This document shows, piece after piece, positions 1 to 11,544 of a stretch of 64,000 bases of DNA (its first letter is position 1; each line of letters starts with the position of its first letter). A program made the translations under genes and the position numbers. The notes under the pieces were generated by a model. The model was not told the DNA's origin. It made no database searches and saw only the letters and a program-made list of their open reading frames with translations. The stretch lies in NCBI GenBank assembly GCA_027625915.1, contig JANTQA010000062.1:124001-188000 (forward strand), in the 5' to 3' direction. This stretch comes from Anaeramoeba flamelloides (Eukaryota > Metamonada > Anaeramoebidae).

Positions 1-924
1 GATGTAGGAATTAAGAAAGATCATTGATAGATTGATGCATTTAACAAAGTAAAGAGAAAATAAAGGAAAAAAACACATTCCAACAAAATACCCAGATGAA
101 TTTCGGCTTTATATTGAAAATGGGACTTTAAAGGGCAAAATTTTGACATGTATAGGGTTATCAATAAAATGTCAAGAAATTTTCCCAATTCACCTTGTTC
201 AAAGGTTTTTATTGATTTTATAATTTTTTTTCTAAACAATTTACAAAACGAGATTTATCATTTCAAACAAAAGCGCAAATCAATTTTTAAAAAATTTAAT
301 TTTAATTTTTATTGTATTGTTTTAATATGTTTTAAATATCCAATTGAGTGTTTTTTTTTTATGTTTTAAAGAGTTTCTTATCTTTTAGAATGATATTACC
401 ATTAATTTGATTCAATAGAAAATAAGTCTTGAAAATGTCTGTACCCTTTTATTTGAAAAAGAGTTTACATAAAATTCAGAGTGCACTAATAAATTTCAAA
501 TCCAAAAAAAAGTAAAAAATTATAAATAAACAATTATATTTATAATTTTTATGGATAATAATAAAACAAAAAAAGCAACTAGGCATAATTTAAAAACATA
601 AAAATAATAAAAATTCATTAAAAAGAATAAAAATTGGAAAAAAATTAATAAATAATAGACTGATCTATTTTGAAAAGATTTTATTTATAGTTATCAAAAT
701 TATGAGTAAATAGAAACTTTAAACTAAAAAAGTATCAAAAAAATATTAGAATTAGAAATATATTAATAGATAAAAATAAAGAAAAATCAAATTGCTTTTT
801 GATTGTAAATGAAAAATATAATTCAATTTTATATATAAATTAGTAAAACTAAAAATATCGAAATATATAATCATTAATTTGCATAATATTATATATCAAA
901 ATATGTATCAGGGATCTAAAGAAT
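1..924. other. AT-rich non-coding stretch downstream of aldolase
   Basis: This stretch lies 3' of the minus-strand aldolase gene. It is very AT-rich, with only short open frames of no recognisable composition. I see no RNA gene, repeat or domain here. Confidence 0.6.
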
Positions 925-1962
925 TTAATCTTCTTCATTGACGTATTCACCAATGGAAGCTTGGGAATTTTTGACTGCTCTTTTGGTGAAAGCTTTTTGG
1001 AGGTTTTCTTTGTTTTCGGTTTTACCTTTCCAGGCTTCGAGAGCGGATCTTTGTAAAGCTCTACCGTATGAAAATGAGATGTACCATGGGCAGATTTTTG
1101 GGTTTTTGTTTTTAATTTTGTTAATTTTGTCAAGGTTGATCGTTGAAGAAATTTCGTCTTGACCACCAGATAAGAAGAAGATACCAGGTAAGCTTGTTGG
1201 TAAGGTTTCTGTGAATAATTGGAAGGTCTTTTCGGCAATTAAATCGTAATTTTTTTCTTTGAGTTCTTTTTTGGTGTAGACCATGTTTGGTTTGAGGATC
1301 ATGTATCTTAAGTCAACTTTGTGTAAGTTTAATTGTCTGAAGGTTTCTGTTAAAACCCATTTGGTTACTCTGTAGGCATCTTCGATGTCTTGTGGATCTT
1401 CGATGGTGTTGACGAGTACTTCTGGTTCAACAATTGGGACCAAGCCGTTTTCTTGGGCAATTTTGGCTTGTCTGGCTTGGATCATGGCATTCCAAGAGAC
1501 GGAAAGTGAAGAAGGGCATTTGGCGTTAATGTGGAAGGCAGATCTGAATTTGGTGAATCTACACCCGGCCTTGAAGACTTTTTGGCATCTGACAGCCAAG
1601 TTGTCAAGTCCTTGTGTGACTGTGTCCTTGTCGTACCCTTCGAGTGGTCTTAAACCGGTATCGGATTTCCATCCAGCAACGGCTCCAGATTGTCTAATGA
1701 TTTCTGGGAATAAGACACCTTCGCTGGTCTTTTGGAAAACTTGTTCTTCGTATAAGATGACACCTGAAATGTATTTACCAAAGTTTGGGGTAGTAAAAAG
1801 GTAGTCTCTGTAACATCTTCTGTTTTCTTCGACGTTTTCAACATTGATGAGATCGAATCTCTTTCCAATGGTTCCAACAGATTCATCAGCAGCAAGAATT
1901 CCTCTTCCTGGGGTACACATGATTTTGATGGTTTCGGCAAGTACTTCTTCGAATTGGGACAT
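925..1962 (-). CDS. FBA: Fructose-bisphosphate aldolase, class I
   Basis: A single-exon 345-residue glycolytic enzyme that reversibly splits fructose-1,6-bisphosphate into glyceraldehyde-3-phosphate and DHAP in the cytosol. Class I landmarks are present in order: LAADES (Asp of the active site) near residue 24, the TKFRSAF Lys/Arg pair near 138, IVEPEVL (acid/base Glu) near 178, the Schiff-base Lys in LKPNMV near 223, FLSGGQ near 264 and FSYGRALQRSALEAW near 299. The start is the first in-frame ATG and gives the usual N-terminus. The protein ends at GEYVNEED, about 18-20 residues before the usual end, so it lacks the flexible tail whose terminal Tyr matters in animal muscle aldolase. Base use is far richer in G+C than its surroundings, as expected for a highly expressed gene with biased codons. 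Family assignment is firm; the effect of the short tail is inference. Confidence 0.97.
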   Translation of the reverse strand: MSQFEEVLAETIKIMCTPGRGILAADESVGTIGKRFDLINVENVEENRRCYRDYLFTTPNFGKYISGVILYEEQVFQKTSEGVLFPEIIRQSGAVAGWKSDTGLRPLEGYDKDTVTQGLDNLAVRCQKVFKAGCRFTKFRSAFHINAKCPSSLSVSWNAMIQARQAKIAQENGLVPIVEPEVLVNTIEDPQDIEDAYRVTKWVLTETFRQLNLHKVDLRYMILKPNMVYTKKELKEKNYDLIAEKTFQLFTETLPTSLPGIFFLSGGQDEISSTINLDKINKIKNKNPKICPWYISFSYGRALQRSALEAWKGKTENKENLQKAFTKRAVKNSQASIGEYVNEED

Positions 1963-4900
1963 TTTGTTAAATTATGATTTACTTTTTAAAATTAAAAAAA
2001 AAATTTTGATAAAAAAAAAGGAAAAGAAATTAAATAAAAAAAAAAATAAAAGAATTAGATAAAAAGATTCAGAAAAAAAAAATTAAATCAAAAAAATTAA
2101 AAAAAAAGTTTACTTTGGAGATTATTAAGAAAAAAATGAGTAAAATGAACAATAAATTTCCTTTTAATTCAAAAATAAATTACAAAAGAAAGCTAAATTT
2201 TTGGGTTTTTTGTTGGTTTTGGTCTCACTTCAAACCTATCAAATTTTTTTTCTAAGACATATTGTTGCTTTTTATAATTTCATTCAATTTTTTGATAATT
2301 GACTCCTTCTTTGGCTACAAATTCTTTAGGTTTGTTTTAGATCAAAACTCGATCAATAACTTTACATTTCTTTCGATTTGATATTTCAAAAAAGCAAACC
2401 CAAATTTTTTACTTAGATTTTTCAATATAATCAAAAACATAAAAGATTTGATTTCTGTGTGTTTAATTCCTGATTTGTTCTTCGTACTTTAAGCTGATTA
2501 CATTTTTTGATCTCTGCTATCGAATTGAGACCTGGTATTTGTCCAAATCTATATTTTAGTAATAATTTGAGTAAGAATTTGAAAGTTCTGTTAGAAAAGT
2601 GTTAGTTCAATATTTACTTAATATTGTCAAACAATACTTTTCTCTAAACCATTGGGAGTTAATTTAAATAGTTTCGAATTCGATTAAATTGTGGAAAAAT
2701 ATCATTCTTGGGTTTTATATAAGGTTGGTAAGCATTTAGTAATAAAACAGACAACATATGCAAATTATAATTTTTTTGAAATTCATCAGTGGAGACTTTT
2801 AGTGATTAAATAAATATACTTTATGTGATTCATAGAATTATATTTCATATCTTTAATTGTTGGACTGATTTCTTTTGTCATAGTTTGTTTTTGATCTTGA
2901 CGAAAAAAAAATGCTACATTCGAATAATACTGCTTTTGAGTTAAAGGAAGGCTATTTTTTTTTTTTTTTTTATATTTTTTTGTTGATCAGATTAAAGGAG
3001 TTGTAATGTGATTAATTAAAACAGTTGTTTTTGCTTATTTTGTTTCCTTGTTAAAAATTGAAATAAAAAAATTAAAAAATAAAAAAATAAAAAGAGAAAT
3101 TTTGGAAAAAAATGAATATTACCTCTTTTGGGAAAGAGTAATTATTTAAATATACTCCTGAATTAAACAGCAAAAGAAATCAAAAATTTCTTTTAGTAAT
3201 TTGAAAAAAAAATATTACCTTAATTTCAATTTAAATAAAATACACCCATTTAAACTTTTGAACAATATTAACTTTGTAAAGTGTCAAAAAAATTTTCATA
3301 AAATCTCATTGTTTTAACTTTTTTTATTTTCAAAGGAGAAATTAATTTCAATATTTACCCGAAACAAAAGTGTTGAAATAGGTTGATTTTGGAAATATTC
3401 TTTGATATGAAGTCATTAAAAAACAGAGCTCATTTGTGAAATAATGTGAATAGAATGAAATTTTCTTTTTCATTTTTTTTAGGTTGTTTAGTCTTTTAAT
3501 AGAAAATACCTTTTTTTAAAAAAAAAAACAGGCCACTTATTTATTATAATTATTTTTTTTTTTTTTAGTAAAATCTAAAGAGACAGCCATAGTTTCTCTC
3601 AAATCTGTCCAGACTCCTTAATTTTTATGAAATTCAATGAGGTATTTCGAAAAAAGTGGGATAATCATTTAAATTTTCAAATAATATTTATTTGAAAGGT
3701 TTCATAATATAAATTAATCATTTAAAATCAAGCAAAATATTAATACTAATAGAATCACTACTATTTTATTTCAATCAAAATATATTAACAAAATATTTCC
3801 AAAAAATGAAAAACAATACACTTTTTTTTTTTTTTGGATTAAACGAGTAAAAACAAATTTCAATAAAATAAGGGGAATATGATAAGGATACAAAGAATCC
3901 TGAAACAATTGATTAGAGTTCCGAGTTTTGTATTCTTTTTAAAATTTTATTGATATTATAACCCATACATGGAATTTTTTTCTGATTAAAAAAAAAAAAG
4001 AAAATAAACATCAATGTTAAACTTTTAAGAAAAATATATCATATACATATAAGAAAAGAATTTTCTGATCTTTAATTAAAATAATACTTTTCAAATAAAT
4101 AAAAACAATTATTTTGAATTGATTAAAGGCGAATCATAATTGGAGATATCTGAATCGTAAATTTAAGTTGAATAAAAATATTTTTTGTCAAATTTGAACT
4201 ACTTTTTTTTGGAAATTGTCTATGCTAGATGATCTGGTTGGGGTATTTATTATTAAAAAGACCAATTATATATATATATATATATACGATTTCCTAAAAA
4301 GATAATTATCTTATTTGTGGTGGAAAAGATTTTTTATTTGCTGAGGAGTAATCTACAATTAATAAAATATTCTAGCAAATTAAAATATTCAATTATATTA
4401 AAATTGGATATAAACTATCTTTCAAAATCATTGGCCCATTATAGATCAAATTTTATAGAAAAAATTTTTAATAATTGATTTTATCTATTATAATATAAAA
4501 TTTTCAATTTTAATATTCAATACTATACTCAAGAGATATTTATCTTTAGTCTAAAAATAAAATTAAAAAAAATCAAAAAAACTGTTAAAAAAATTGGGAC
4601 ATTTATTTTGAAAGAAGCATTGCATAAAAAATAGAAAATTTAAAAAATTAAAAAAACCCATTTATCGATTCTCCCCCCATTTGAATAACTAAATCTAATC
4701 TCTTTTTCATATTTGAAACCAATTTTTTCACTAATTCATCTGTTACCTCTTTCCAATTTTTCATTTTCATTTTCTATTTTAACAAAACACTGTCGAAAAA
4801 ATAAAAAAGAGAAAAAATGATTTATTTGAAAACTTTTCATTCTGAGAGGAAAAACTTCAAAATGATACAAAAACAATTAAAAATACAAATGATACATGGG

Positions 4901-6414
4901 CCATTTATGATGAAATTTAGTTTATTTTTGAATTGAATAAAACCAGGTAAAAATCTCACGAGTCTAAGACTAGACTTACTATACAGGTTTTTTTTTGGAA
5001 ATTAAAACTTGTTTTTAAAAGTTTGATCCATTTTTCTTATTTTTTAAAAAGTTCAAAATATGTCATATTTGTAAATTATTTCAAAAAAAAATATTTTCTT
5101 CGAAAGAAGAAAGAAATCTTAATATCTGTAAAGGAAGTATAAAAAATACACTTTAAATATTAAACCACTAAATTTTGAAATAACCCAGTATAAAAAATAT
5201 AGTTAATTTCAAAAAAAAATTAGAATAATTATTTTAAACTTGAAAAAATATTATTTTTATATTCAAAGAACAGTTCAAATCATTTTTTTCTCTTTATTCA
5301 ACAAATAAAAATGAAGATTAATCACCAAACCATTCAGATAAAATGTTTACCAGAATACTATTTTAAAACTTCAGATAATTGGGCATTAATACCAAAAGTA
5401 ATACCTATTTAATTTGATTATTTTTACTAACAATATACAAACCAATCTTAATTGTTTCAGTAAATTGTTAATAACAACCACAAAGATTAAATATATCAAA
5501 TAGACTTTACAATTATTTCTCAATTTTTTAAGATTTTCAAACAAATAAAACGAATGCAAATTAATAATTGTAATAAAAAAACAATAATAATTCCCAAATA
5601 ACTGATTTTAATAATAAAAGTTAGTTGTTTCTACTCTGGATATTTGAAAAAGTATATTGACTTCACATTTAAATTTCAAGAAATTTAATAAATATCTGTA
5701 AATAAAATAAATGATCAATTTTGTTAGATCTTTCAATGATTCAATATTTGATTTATTTTTCTTGTATTTTTAAAATAAAAATCAAGTTTCAAGGTTGTTT
5801 GTTGATTAAACTCTCAGATTTTCCTAAAAGTGAGATTTCCAAAATCAAAATCTTTTGAAAAAATATTCTATTTCTGTTTTTGTTCCAAAAAAACAAAAAC
5901 CTAAAAGGATCAGATCTTTTGACTGAAAATTAATTGGCAAAAATGAATTCTATGAAAAAACAAGAATTTATTTCCTTAAAGTTGGTAGTGGAGTTTTGTA
6001 TCAACTTTAATTGAATTATTGGACAAATAAGTTAAAAATATTACCTTTGTTAAAAAAAATGAAGAATAATTAGTAATCCCTAAAAATAATTATTTCCTTC
6101 AAGTGAATAAAAATACCTCTTGAATCACAAGTATTTGAAGCATAGTGTTTTAAAAGGGATTAATTTCAGTTTTTTTTCTGATTTGATTGTTTTCTGTTTT
6201 TCTTAAACCTATTTCTTGTAATTCTATAAAAAAATATTCCAAAAGAAAAAATGAAAAAGTAAAAAAAATGAAAAAATAAAAAAAATATTTTTACAAAATG
6301 AACACCAAAAATCAAAGAAACAAAAGTCAATCATTCCCAAAATTGAAGTTGTTCAGTGTATTAATTTAGAATGGTTTTCATTTTTTTTTCTTTTGGAAAA
6401 ATAATAAACAAATA
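1963..6414. other. 4.4 kb non-coding stretch
   Basis: This lies between the aldolase start and the CH-PX-BAR start, whose genes are divergent, so it should hold both promoters. It is extremely AT-rich with many poly-A and poly-T runs. An (AT)n microsatellite sits at about 4267-4287. A short segment ending ATGATGAAATTTAGTTT at about 4907 recurs near 10811. I found no convincing coding frame, tRNA or transposon. Confidence 0.55.
4267..4287. repeat. (AT)n microsatellite
   Basis: A run of about ten TA units in non-coding DNA. No function is suggested. Confidence 0.8.
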
Positions 6415-9400
6415 ATGACAAGTTTACTGAAAGGAAAGCCTGCAATACTAAAATGGGCACAAATGAACACAAAAGGCTACCCAAATGTGGATGTTTGTAA
6501 TTTCACGACATCTTGGGTTGATGGGCTTGCCTTTTGTGCGATTATCAATAATTACCGCTCTGATTTATTAAATTTTTCCAAGTTAAATCCAAAGGAAAAA
6601 GAAAAAAATCTTAATTTGGCCTTCAGCGTCGCAGAAGAAAAATTGGACATTCTGATGTACATCGACGCTGAGGATCTTTTGGAATTTAAACCAGATCCAA
6701 AAGTTATCCTTCTTCAGGTCTCCGAATTTTACAAATATTTCTCCAAACACGGCAAAAGCGATCCAAACAAATTGATCTCAAGTCTTTCAAAGGATTACAA
6801 GAAGACAAACAACACAAAGGCAATGCCAAAAACAAGTCCAAAGGTCACACAGGGCATTCAATCAAAAAAGGTTGCCACCAATCCGAGACCAACGACAAAA
6901 AGAAACAACTCACAGCCCTTGACGAACAAGCGGTTTGGGTCGAACAACGCACAACCAAAAAAAACGTCGCCCTTTAATCGGATTGATCGAAAGGGGAGTT
7001 TCAACCAACCAAGCTACATTCAAAAAAAACGAGAGGAAGAGCAGAGAAGAAAGGAAAAGCAAGAAAGGGAAAGGCAAGAGCGCATGAAAAGAATGAAGCA
7101 AGCAGAAGAAAGAAGGAAAAAAGAGCGCCAGATAAATGAAAAACAAAAAATGGAGATTCTGGAGAGAAGAAAAAAGAGGCAGCAACAAGAAAGATTAGAT
7201 CGAATTAAGAGAATGAAGCAGGCAGAAGAGAGAAGAAAATCACAAAATACACAACAGGAAGAACAAAAATCAAAAAGGATGAGAGAAATTGAAGAAAGAA
7301 GAAAAAAAAGAATTGAACAAGAAAAAAAAAGACGCTCACAAAGAATGAAACCAAACACGCAAATAACCAAAAGCACTCAATCCCGAAACCAAAGCCAAAA
7401 TCAAAAAAACCAAATATTGTCTCCACGAAATACCTCACAACAAAAATCGTCTGTGTTTGGTGCAGTCTCAAACATACGGAAAGATATCAACCGAGTGAAA
7501 ACAAATGATTACCAAAAACAAAAACAAAAAGAAACGGAAAGAAAGGAGAAGGAAGAAAGAGAAAGAAAGGAGAAGGAAAGAAAAGAGAAAGAGGAGAGAG
7601 ATCGGATCCAAAGAGAAAAGGAGAAAAAAGAAAGGCAAAGGAAGGAAAAGGAGGAAAGGGAAAGAAAGGAGAAGGAAAGAAAAGAGAAAGAGGAGAGAGA
7701 TCGGATCCAAAGAGAAAAAGAGAGAAAAGAAAAAGAGGAAAGGGAAAGGTTAAGAAAAGAGAAGGAAGAGAAAGAAAGAATTCGGAAAGAGAAAGAAAGA
7801 AAGGAAAGAGAAAAGAAAGAAAAAATAAGAAGAGAAAAAGAATTGGCAAAGCAACGCGAAAGGGAAGAAAAGGAAAAAATCAGAAGAAAAAAAGAAGAAC
7901 AAAAAAGAAAGGAAAGGGAGGAAAAAGAGGAAAAGGAAAGAATCAGAAGAGAAAAAGAAGAACAAAAAAGAAAGGAAAGAGAGGAGAAAGAACGAATTAA
8001 GATGGAAAAGGAATTGGCCAAAATAAAGGAAAAGGAAGAAAAGGAAAAAAGGGAAAAGGAATTTGCCCTCAAAAGAGAAAAAGAACGAAAAGACAGAGAA
8101 GAGAGAGAAAGAATTCGAAAGGAACGAGAATTAAAAAAACAGAAAGAAAGAGAGGAGAAAGAGAGAATAAGAAGAGAAAAGGAATTGGCAAAGCAACGCG
8201 AAAGGGAAGAAAAAGAAAAAATCAGAAGAGAAAAAGAAGAACAAAAAAGAAAGGAAAGGGAAGAGAAAGAGGAGAAAGAAAGAATCAAGAGAGAAAAAGA
8301 AGAAAAAGAAAGGAAAGAAAGAGAATTAAAACAACGAAAGGAAAGAGAAAGAAAAGAGAAGGAAGAAAAGGAAAGGCTGAGAAAAGAGAAGGAAGAAAAA
8401 GAAAGGCTGAGAAAAGAGAAGGAAGAAAGTGAACGAAAAGAAAGACTTTTAAAAGAAAAAGAATTAGCAAATCAACAAGAAAGGAAAAACGAAAAGGAAA
8501 ATGATCAAGTATTATATATCAATAAAAATCAAAACAACCAAATGAACTCAAATCCAAACCGAATACCAAAAAGAACAATAATTAAAAAACCACAAACACA
8601 AAAACAAACAAAGCCTTCACCAAAACCGGTACCTAAAAAGAATAGATTTCAACAATTACAAGAACAAAAAAAGCAACAAACACAAAAAACAATTCAAAAA
8701 ACACGTGAACAAATTAATGATGATAGCTGGCTTATTATTGATAATTCAGATCAGCCATCAATTCCGCAAAAGCCAAAACCAAGACTTCGAGCCTATACCA
8801 CTGTCTCAAGAAAAAATAAACCAAAGCCAATCCCAAGACCTAAAAGAAGCACAAAGCCAAGGCCAATTGCAAAAAAAACCCAACAAAAAAAAAAATCAGA
8901 AAAAGAAATTAAAGAAGAAAAAAAAAGAATCCAAGATCAGCAAGAAGAAAACCAAAAATTAATTCTGCAAAAAGAAAGAGATCAATTAAATGATTACCAA
9001 TTAGAATATGTAACCCGTTTTAAAGATCAATTAGAAACTAATCCTGAATCGCCATATCACAATATCCATGTCCACGAACCTTACAAATTTGGGACTCAAA
9101 GAATTTCCAAAACGGCATATCCAATTAAATATCAAAAACGGGATGAAAATACATCCTATTCGGTGGAAAGGACATTTACGGAATTCCATTGGCTCTTACA
9201 TTCGTTAAACACGACCTTCCCACAATTTTTAAAGCCCGTTTTGCCATTGAAGCAGCTCTTTAAAAAAAGAGAAAATGGACCGATCATTACTGCAATGTTT
9301 GAAAATTTTCTAATTAAATTAAACAACCACCCTGTGCTCTGCGAATCTGATGAATTAAAAATTTTTTATGAAGAAAAGACAACAAAGAAATTAAAAGGGA

Positions 9401-10170
9401 AAAAAAAATACAAACCAGAAAATTATTCTGAAAAAATTAAGGAAAAATTGGATGATTACATCGGTGACAATATCGACACCCAGTCGCATGATTATATCAT
9501 GCAAAGGGAAAAGGAATTGACGTCGTTCCCCGACGTCAATGACAATTTTAACAATTCCTTTCTAGCCGAGGTGCTTTCCGTGGAAGAAGAGCATGGCGAG
9601 ATCTGCTCAGACTTGACAGAAAAATTGACGAACGTGATGACCAAATTCCCACAGAATTGGAACGGCATCGACTGGTATTGGAGGGCATTCAACCAATGCC
9701 TATTCGACGTGTCCCAAATTATGGAAGAATCGTCTTCGTCAATTGAACAAAAATTCCAACTCAAGTGCAACGAGTTTTCCAAGGAAGCTCGCGAATGCAG
9801 CATCTTTAATTACTTCAAAAAGGAATTCAAAACATATGAGAAATTTCAAAAGAAATTTGAAAACGAAAAGCTGAAGCAAGAAAGATCTTCGAGTGTCAAA
9901 ACCAACCAAAACCAACAGAACTTTTTGGAATTTATTAGCCAGGTGGCAAAAATTGAAAATAATTACTTCGATTCAACCAATTTCGTTACAACAGAATTAT
10001 TAAACCAACAAAATGATTGGGGACAAAATTATAAATCTTTGGCCTTTTATTTTATGATCGAAAAATATACATCACATTCAAAGATTTTCCATAAATGGGA
10101 AAAGTTAATTGGCGTTCTGAGTTCAGAAATTGAAAAAGAAGAAAAAGATTTTAAAGACAATTTTGACTAA
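6415..10170 (+). CDS. CH domain - coiled coil - PX - BAR-like protein
   Basis: A single-exon 1251-residue protein. Residues about 4-112 are one calponin-homology domain close to the second CH of alpha-actinin and to MICAL/smoothelin types (GYPNV, FTTSWVDGLAFCAII, LNLAFSVAEEKL, DAEDLLEFKPD). Residues about 200-700 are a charged Lys/Glu/Arg coiled coil, followed by a basic Pro-rich linker to about 840. Residues about 860-985 are a PX domain (VERTFTEFHWLL, then LPLKQLF). The last 240 residues are a long helical region resembling the BAR part of sorting nexins. CH domains bind actin or other cytoskeletal partners, PX binds phosphoinositides and BAR senses curved membrane, so the protein probably links cytoskeleton to endosomal membrane. 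CH and PX are clear; BAR rests on helical pattern and position. A downstream AT-rich repeat marks the 3' side. Confidence 0.9.
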   Translation: MTSLLKGKPAILKWAQMNTKGYPNVDVCNFTTSWVDGLAFCAIINNYRSDLLNFSKLNPKEKEKNLNLAFSVAEEKLDILMYIDAEDLLEFKPDPKVILLQVSEFYKYFSKHGKSDPNKLISSLSKDYKKTNNTKAMPKTSPKVTQGIQSKKVATNPRPTTKRNNSQPLTNKRFGSNNAQPKKTSPFNRIDRKGSFNQPSYIQKKREEEQRRKEKQERERQERMKRMKQAEERRKKERQINEKQKMEILERRKKRQQQERLDRIKRMKQAEERRKSQNTQQEEQKSKRMREIEERRKKRIEQEKKRRSQRMKPNTQITKSTQSRNQSQNQKNQILSPRNTSQQKSSVFGAVSNIRKDINRVKTNDYQKQKQKETERKEKEERERKEKERKEKEERDRIQREKEKKERQRKEKEERERKEKERKEKEERDRIQREKERKEKEERERLRKEKEEKERIRKEKERKEREKKEKIRREKELAKQREREEKEKIRRKKEEQKRKEREEKEEKERIRREKEEQKRKEREEKERIKMEKELAKIKEKEEKEKREKEFALKREKERKDREERERIRKERELKKQKEREEKERIRREKELAKQREREEKEKIRREKEEQKRKEREEKEEKERIKREKEEKERKERELKQRKERERKEKEEKERLRKEKEEKERLRKEKEESERKERLLKEKELANQQERKNEKENDQVLYINKNQNNQMNSNPNRIPKRTIIKKPQTQKQTKPSPKPVPKKNRFQQLQEQKKQQTQKTIQKTREQINDDSWLIIDNSDQPSIPQKPKPRLRAYTTVSRKNKPKPIPRPKRSTKPRPIAKKTQQKKKSEKEIKEEKKRIQDQQEENQKLILQKERDQLNDYQLEYVTRFKDQLETNPESPYHNIHVHEPYKFGTQRISKTAYPIKYQKRDENTSYSVERTFTEFHWLLHSLNTTFPQFLKPVLPLKQLFKKRENGPIITAMFENFLIKLNNHPVLCESDELKIFYEEKTTKKLKGKKKYKPENYSEKIKEKLDDYIGDNIDTQSHDYIMQREKELTSFPDVNDNFNNSFLAEVLSVEEEHGEICSDLTEKLTNVMTKFPQNWNGIDWYWRAFNQCLFDVSQIMEESSSSIEQKFQLKCNEFSKEARECSIFNYFKKEFKTYEKFQKKFENEKLKQERSSSVKTNQNQQNFLEFISQVAKIENNYFDSTNFVTTELLNQQNDWGQNYKSLAFYFMIEKYTSHSKIFHKWEKLIGVLSSEIEKEEKDFKDNFD
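7562..7718 (+). repeat. In-frame tandem duplication in coiled coil
   Basis: A 58-base segment at 7562-7619 is repeated at 7661-7718. The offset is 99 bases (33 codons), so frame is kept. It encodes the EKERKEKEERDRIQREK block twice and lengthens the coiled coil of the CH-PX-BAR protein. Confidence 0.85.
7832..8302 (+). repeat. Second in-frame duplication in coiled coil
   Basis: A block of about 130 bases at 7832-7960 recurs at about 8173-8302 with a few changes. The offset is close to 342 bases (114 codons). Both copies begin ELAKQREREEKEKIRR. The heptad-like charged coil has grown by internal duplication. Confidence 0.8.
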
Positions 10171-11544
10171 AATCCATTTCAATTCATTCCAATTTAATTC
10201 ATTTTAATTAAATCCGATCCATTTTAATTCAATCCATTTTATTTTAATCCAATTCATTTTATTTTAATTTAATTCCATCTCATCTCATACAACACACGTT
10301 ATAATATATTTTATTTTATTTACATTTATTTCATTTTAGTTATTAGTATTATTATATTTATAGTGTTTATAATAATTATTTTTATGATTGGAAATTATTA
10401 TTATTATTATTATTATTTTTTATATTGGGTTTCAAATCAAGGTGCTAGATAAGGTATAAAAAATAAAAAAGGGATACACAATTCACAAAAAACTTTTTAT
10501 TTTTGTGTAATTGAAACAAAAAATGAAAAAAAAAAAATAAAAAATTTCTTTTTATACCTTTGATAGTACTTTAACCATTTCAAAATTTTAAAATCAACAT
10601 TGTTGAAAAATTTTATTGATTTTAACATTACTTTTTTTTTTTTTTATGAATTATTATTAAATAAATTTTCAAAATATGAATTATTTTTTTTAATTTTGAT
10701 TTTTTCTTAAAAAATTATTATATATGACGAGATTTTCTGTAAAAAGTAAAATGGAAAATGAGTTATTAATGAAATTAAAATTGATTTTAAAAAAAAATTG
10801 GGATATTAATGATGAAATTTAGTTTATTTTTAGAAATAAATCAAGTTTAAAGTGTTTCTAATGATTATACTTATTTACTCTTGAATTTATAATTAAGAAA
10901 TTTAATTACTTCAAAATTCTCTCTGTATCAAATAACGTACATTAAATACTAAACCCTTTACAATAAATCAAAATTGAGAAAATGTTCTTGAGTAAAAAAA
11001 CAAAAATTGTAAGAAAAATTTCAAAAGAAACCCCATTCTAATTTTAAATTGTCTAAATCAAATAAAATATGTACCCTCAAAATTGATTTGTACTTCCGTA
11101 TACTATTGTTTGATGAACTTCTGTTTTATTGGAAGAGTAAAAAAAAGACACAGGTTGAAAATTTGACACATTGTTTTTCTACTCTCAAAACGAGGATTTT
11201 GAACTACTGTATTCATGAATTTGTCCTTGAAATAGCATACTTTTATTCCATATTCAATTAATGATTGGGGTAATAGTTTGAATATTTTGTATTTTGCTTT
11301 TTGAATGAACTTTTGGAACAACAACAAAAATACTCTAAATTAGTTTCTCCAATTTGTGTTCGTTCAGAAAGATTTGTATTGGAAAAAAAAACAAAACTTA
11401 TCCAACACATACTTGATCTCTTTCTCTAAAATCAGAGGCGAGAGATAAATAAGATTCATTTTTTTAAAAAATAATTAATTCGGCAGATTGTCTTTTTTTC
11501 ACAATAAATTTTTCCTCTGAACAAACCTAAATTTCTCAAATATT
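10171..11544. other. Non-coding stretch between CH-PX-BAR gene and importin-5
   Basis: It starts with a degenerate repeat just after the stop codon (separate entry) and an (ATT)n run near 10395-10415. The remainder is AT-rich without convincing coding frames and should hold the importin-5 promoter. Confidence 0.5.
10173..10285 (+). repeat. Degenerate CATTTTAATT-type minisatellite in the 3' region
   Basis: Imperfect units such as ATCCATTTTAATTC recur about nine times with lengths of about 10-15 bases. They begin within a few bases of the CH-PX-BAR stop codon and so are probably in the 3' untranslated region. Confidence 0.7.

Noticed and set aside
7509-8288. A 259-codon open frame on the minus strand, Ser/Phe/Leu-rich
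   Set aside because: It is the complement of the Lys/Glu/Arg coiled coil of the CH-PX-BAR gene; purine-rich coding DNA yields long antisense frames by composition.
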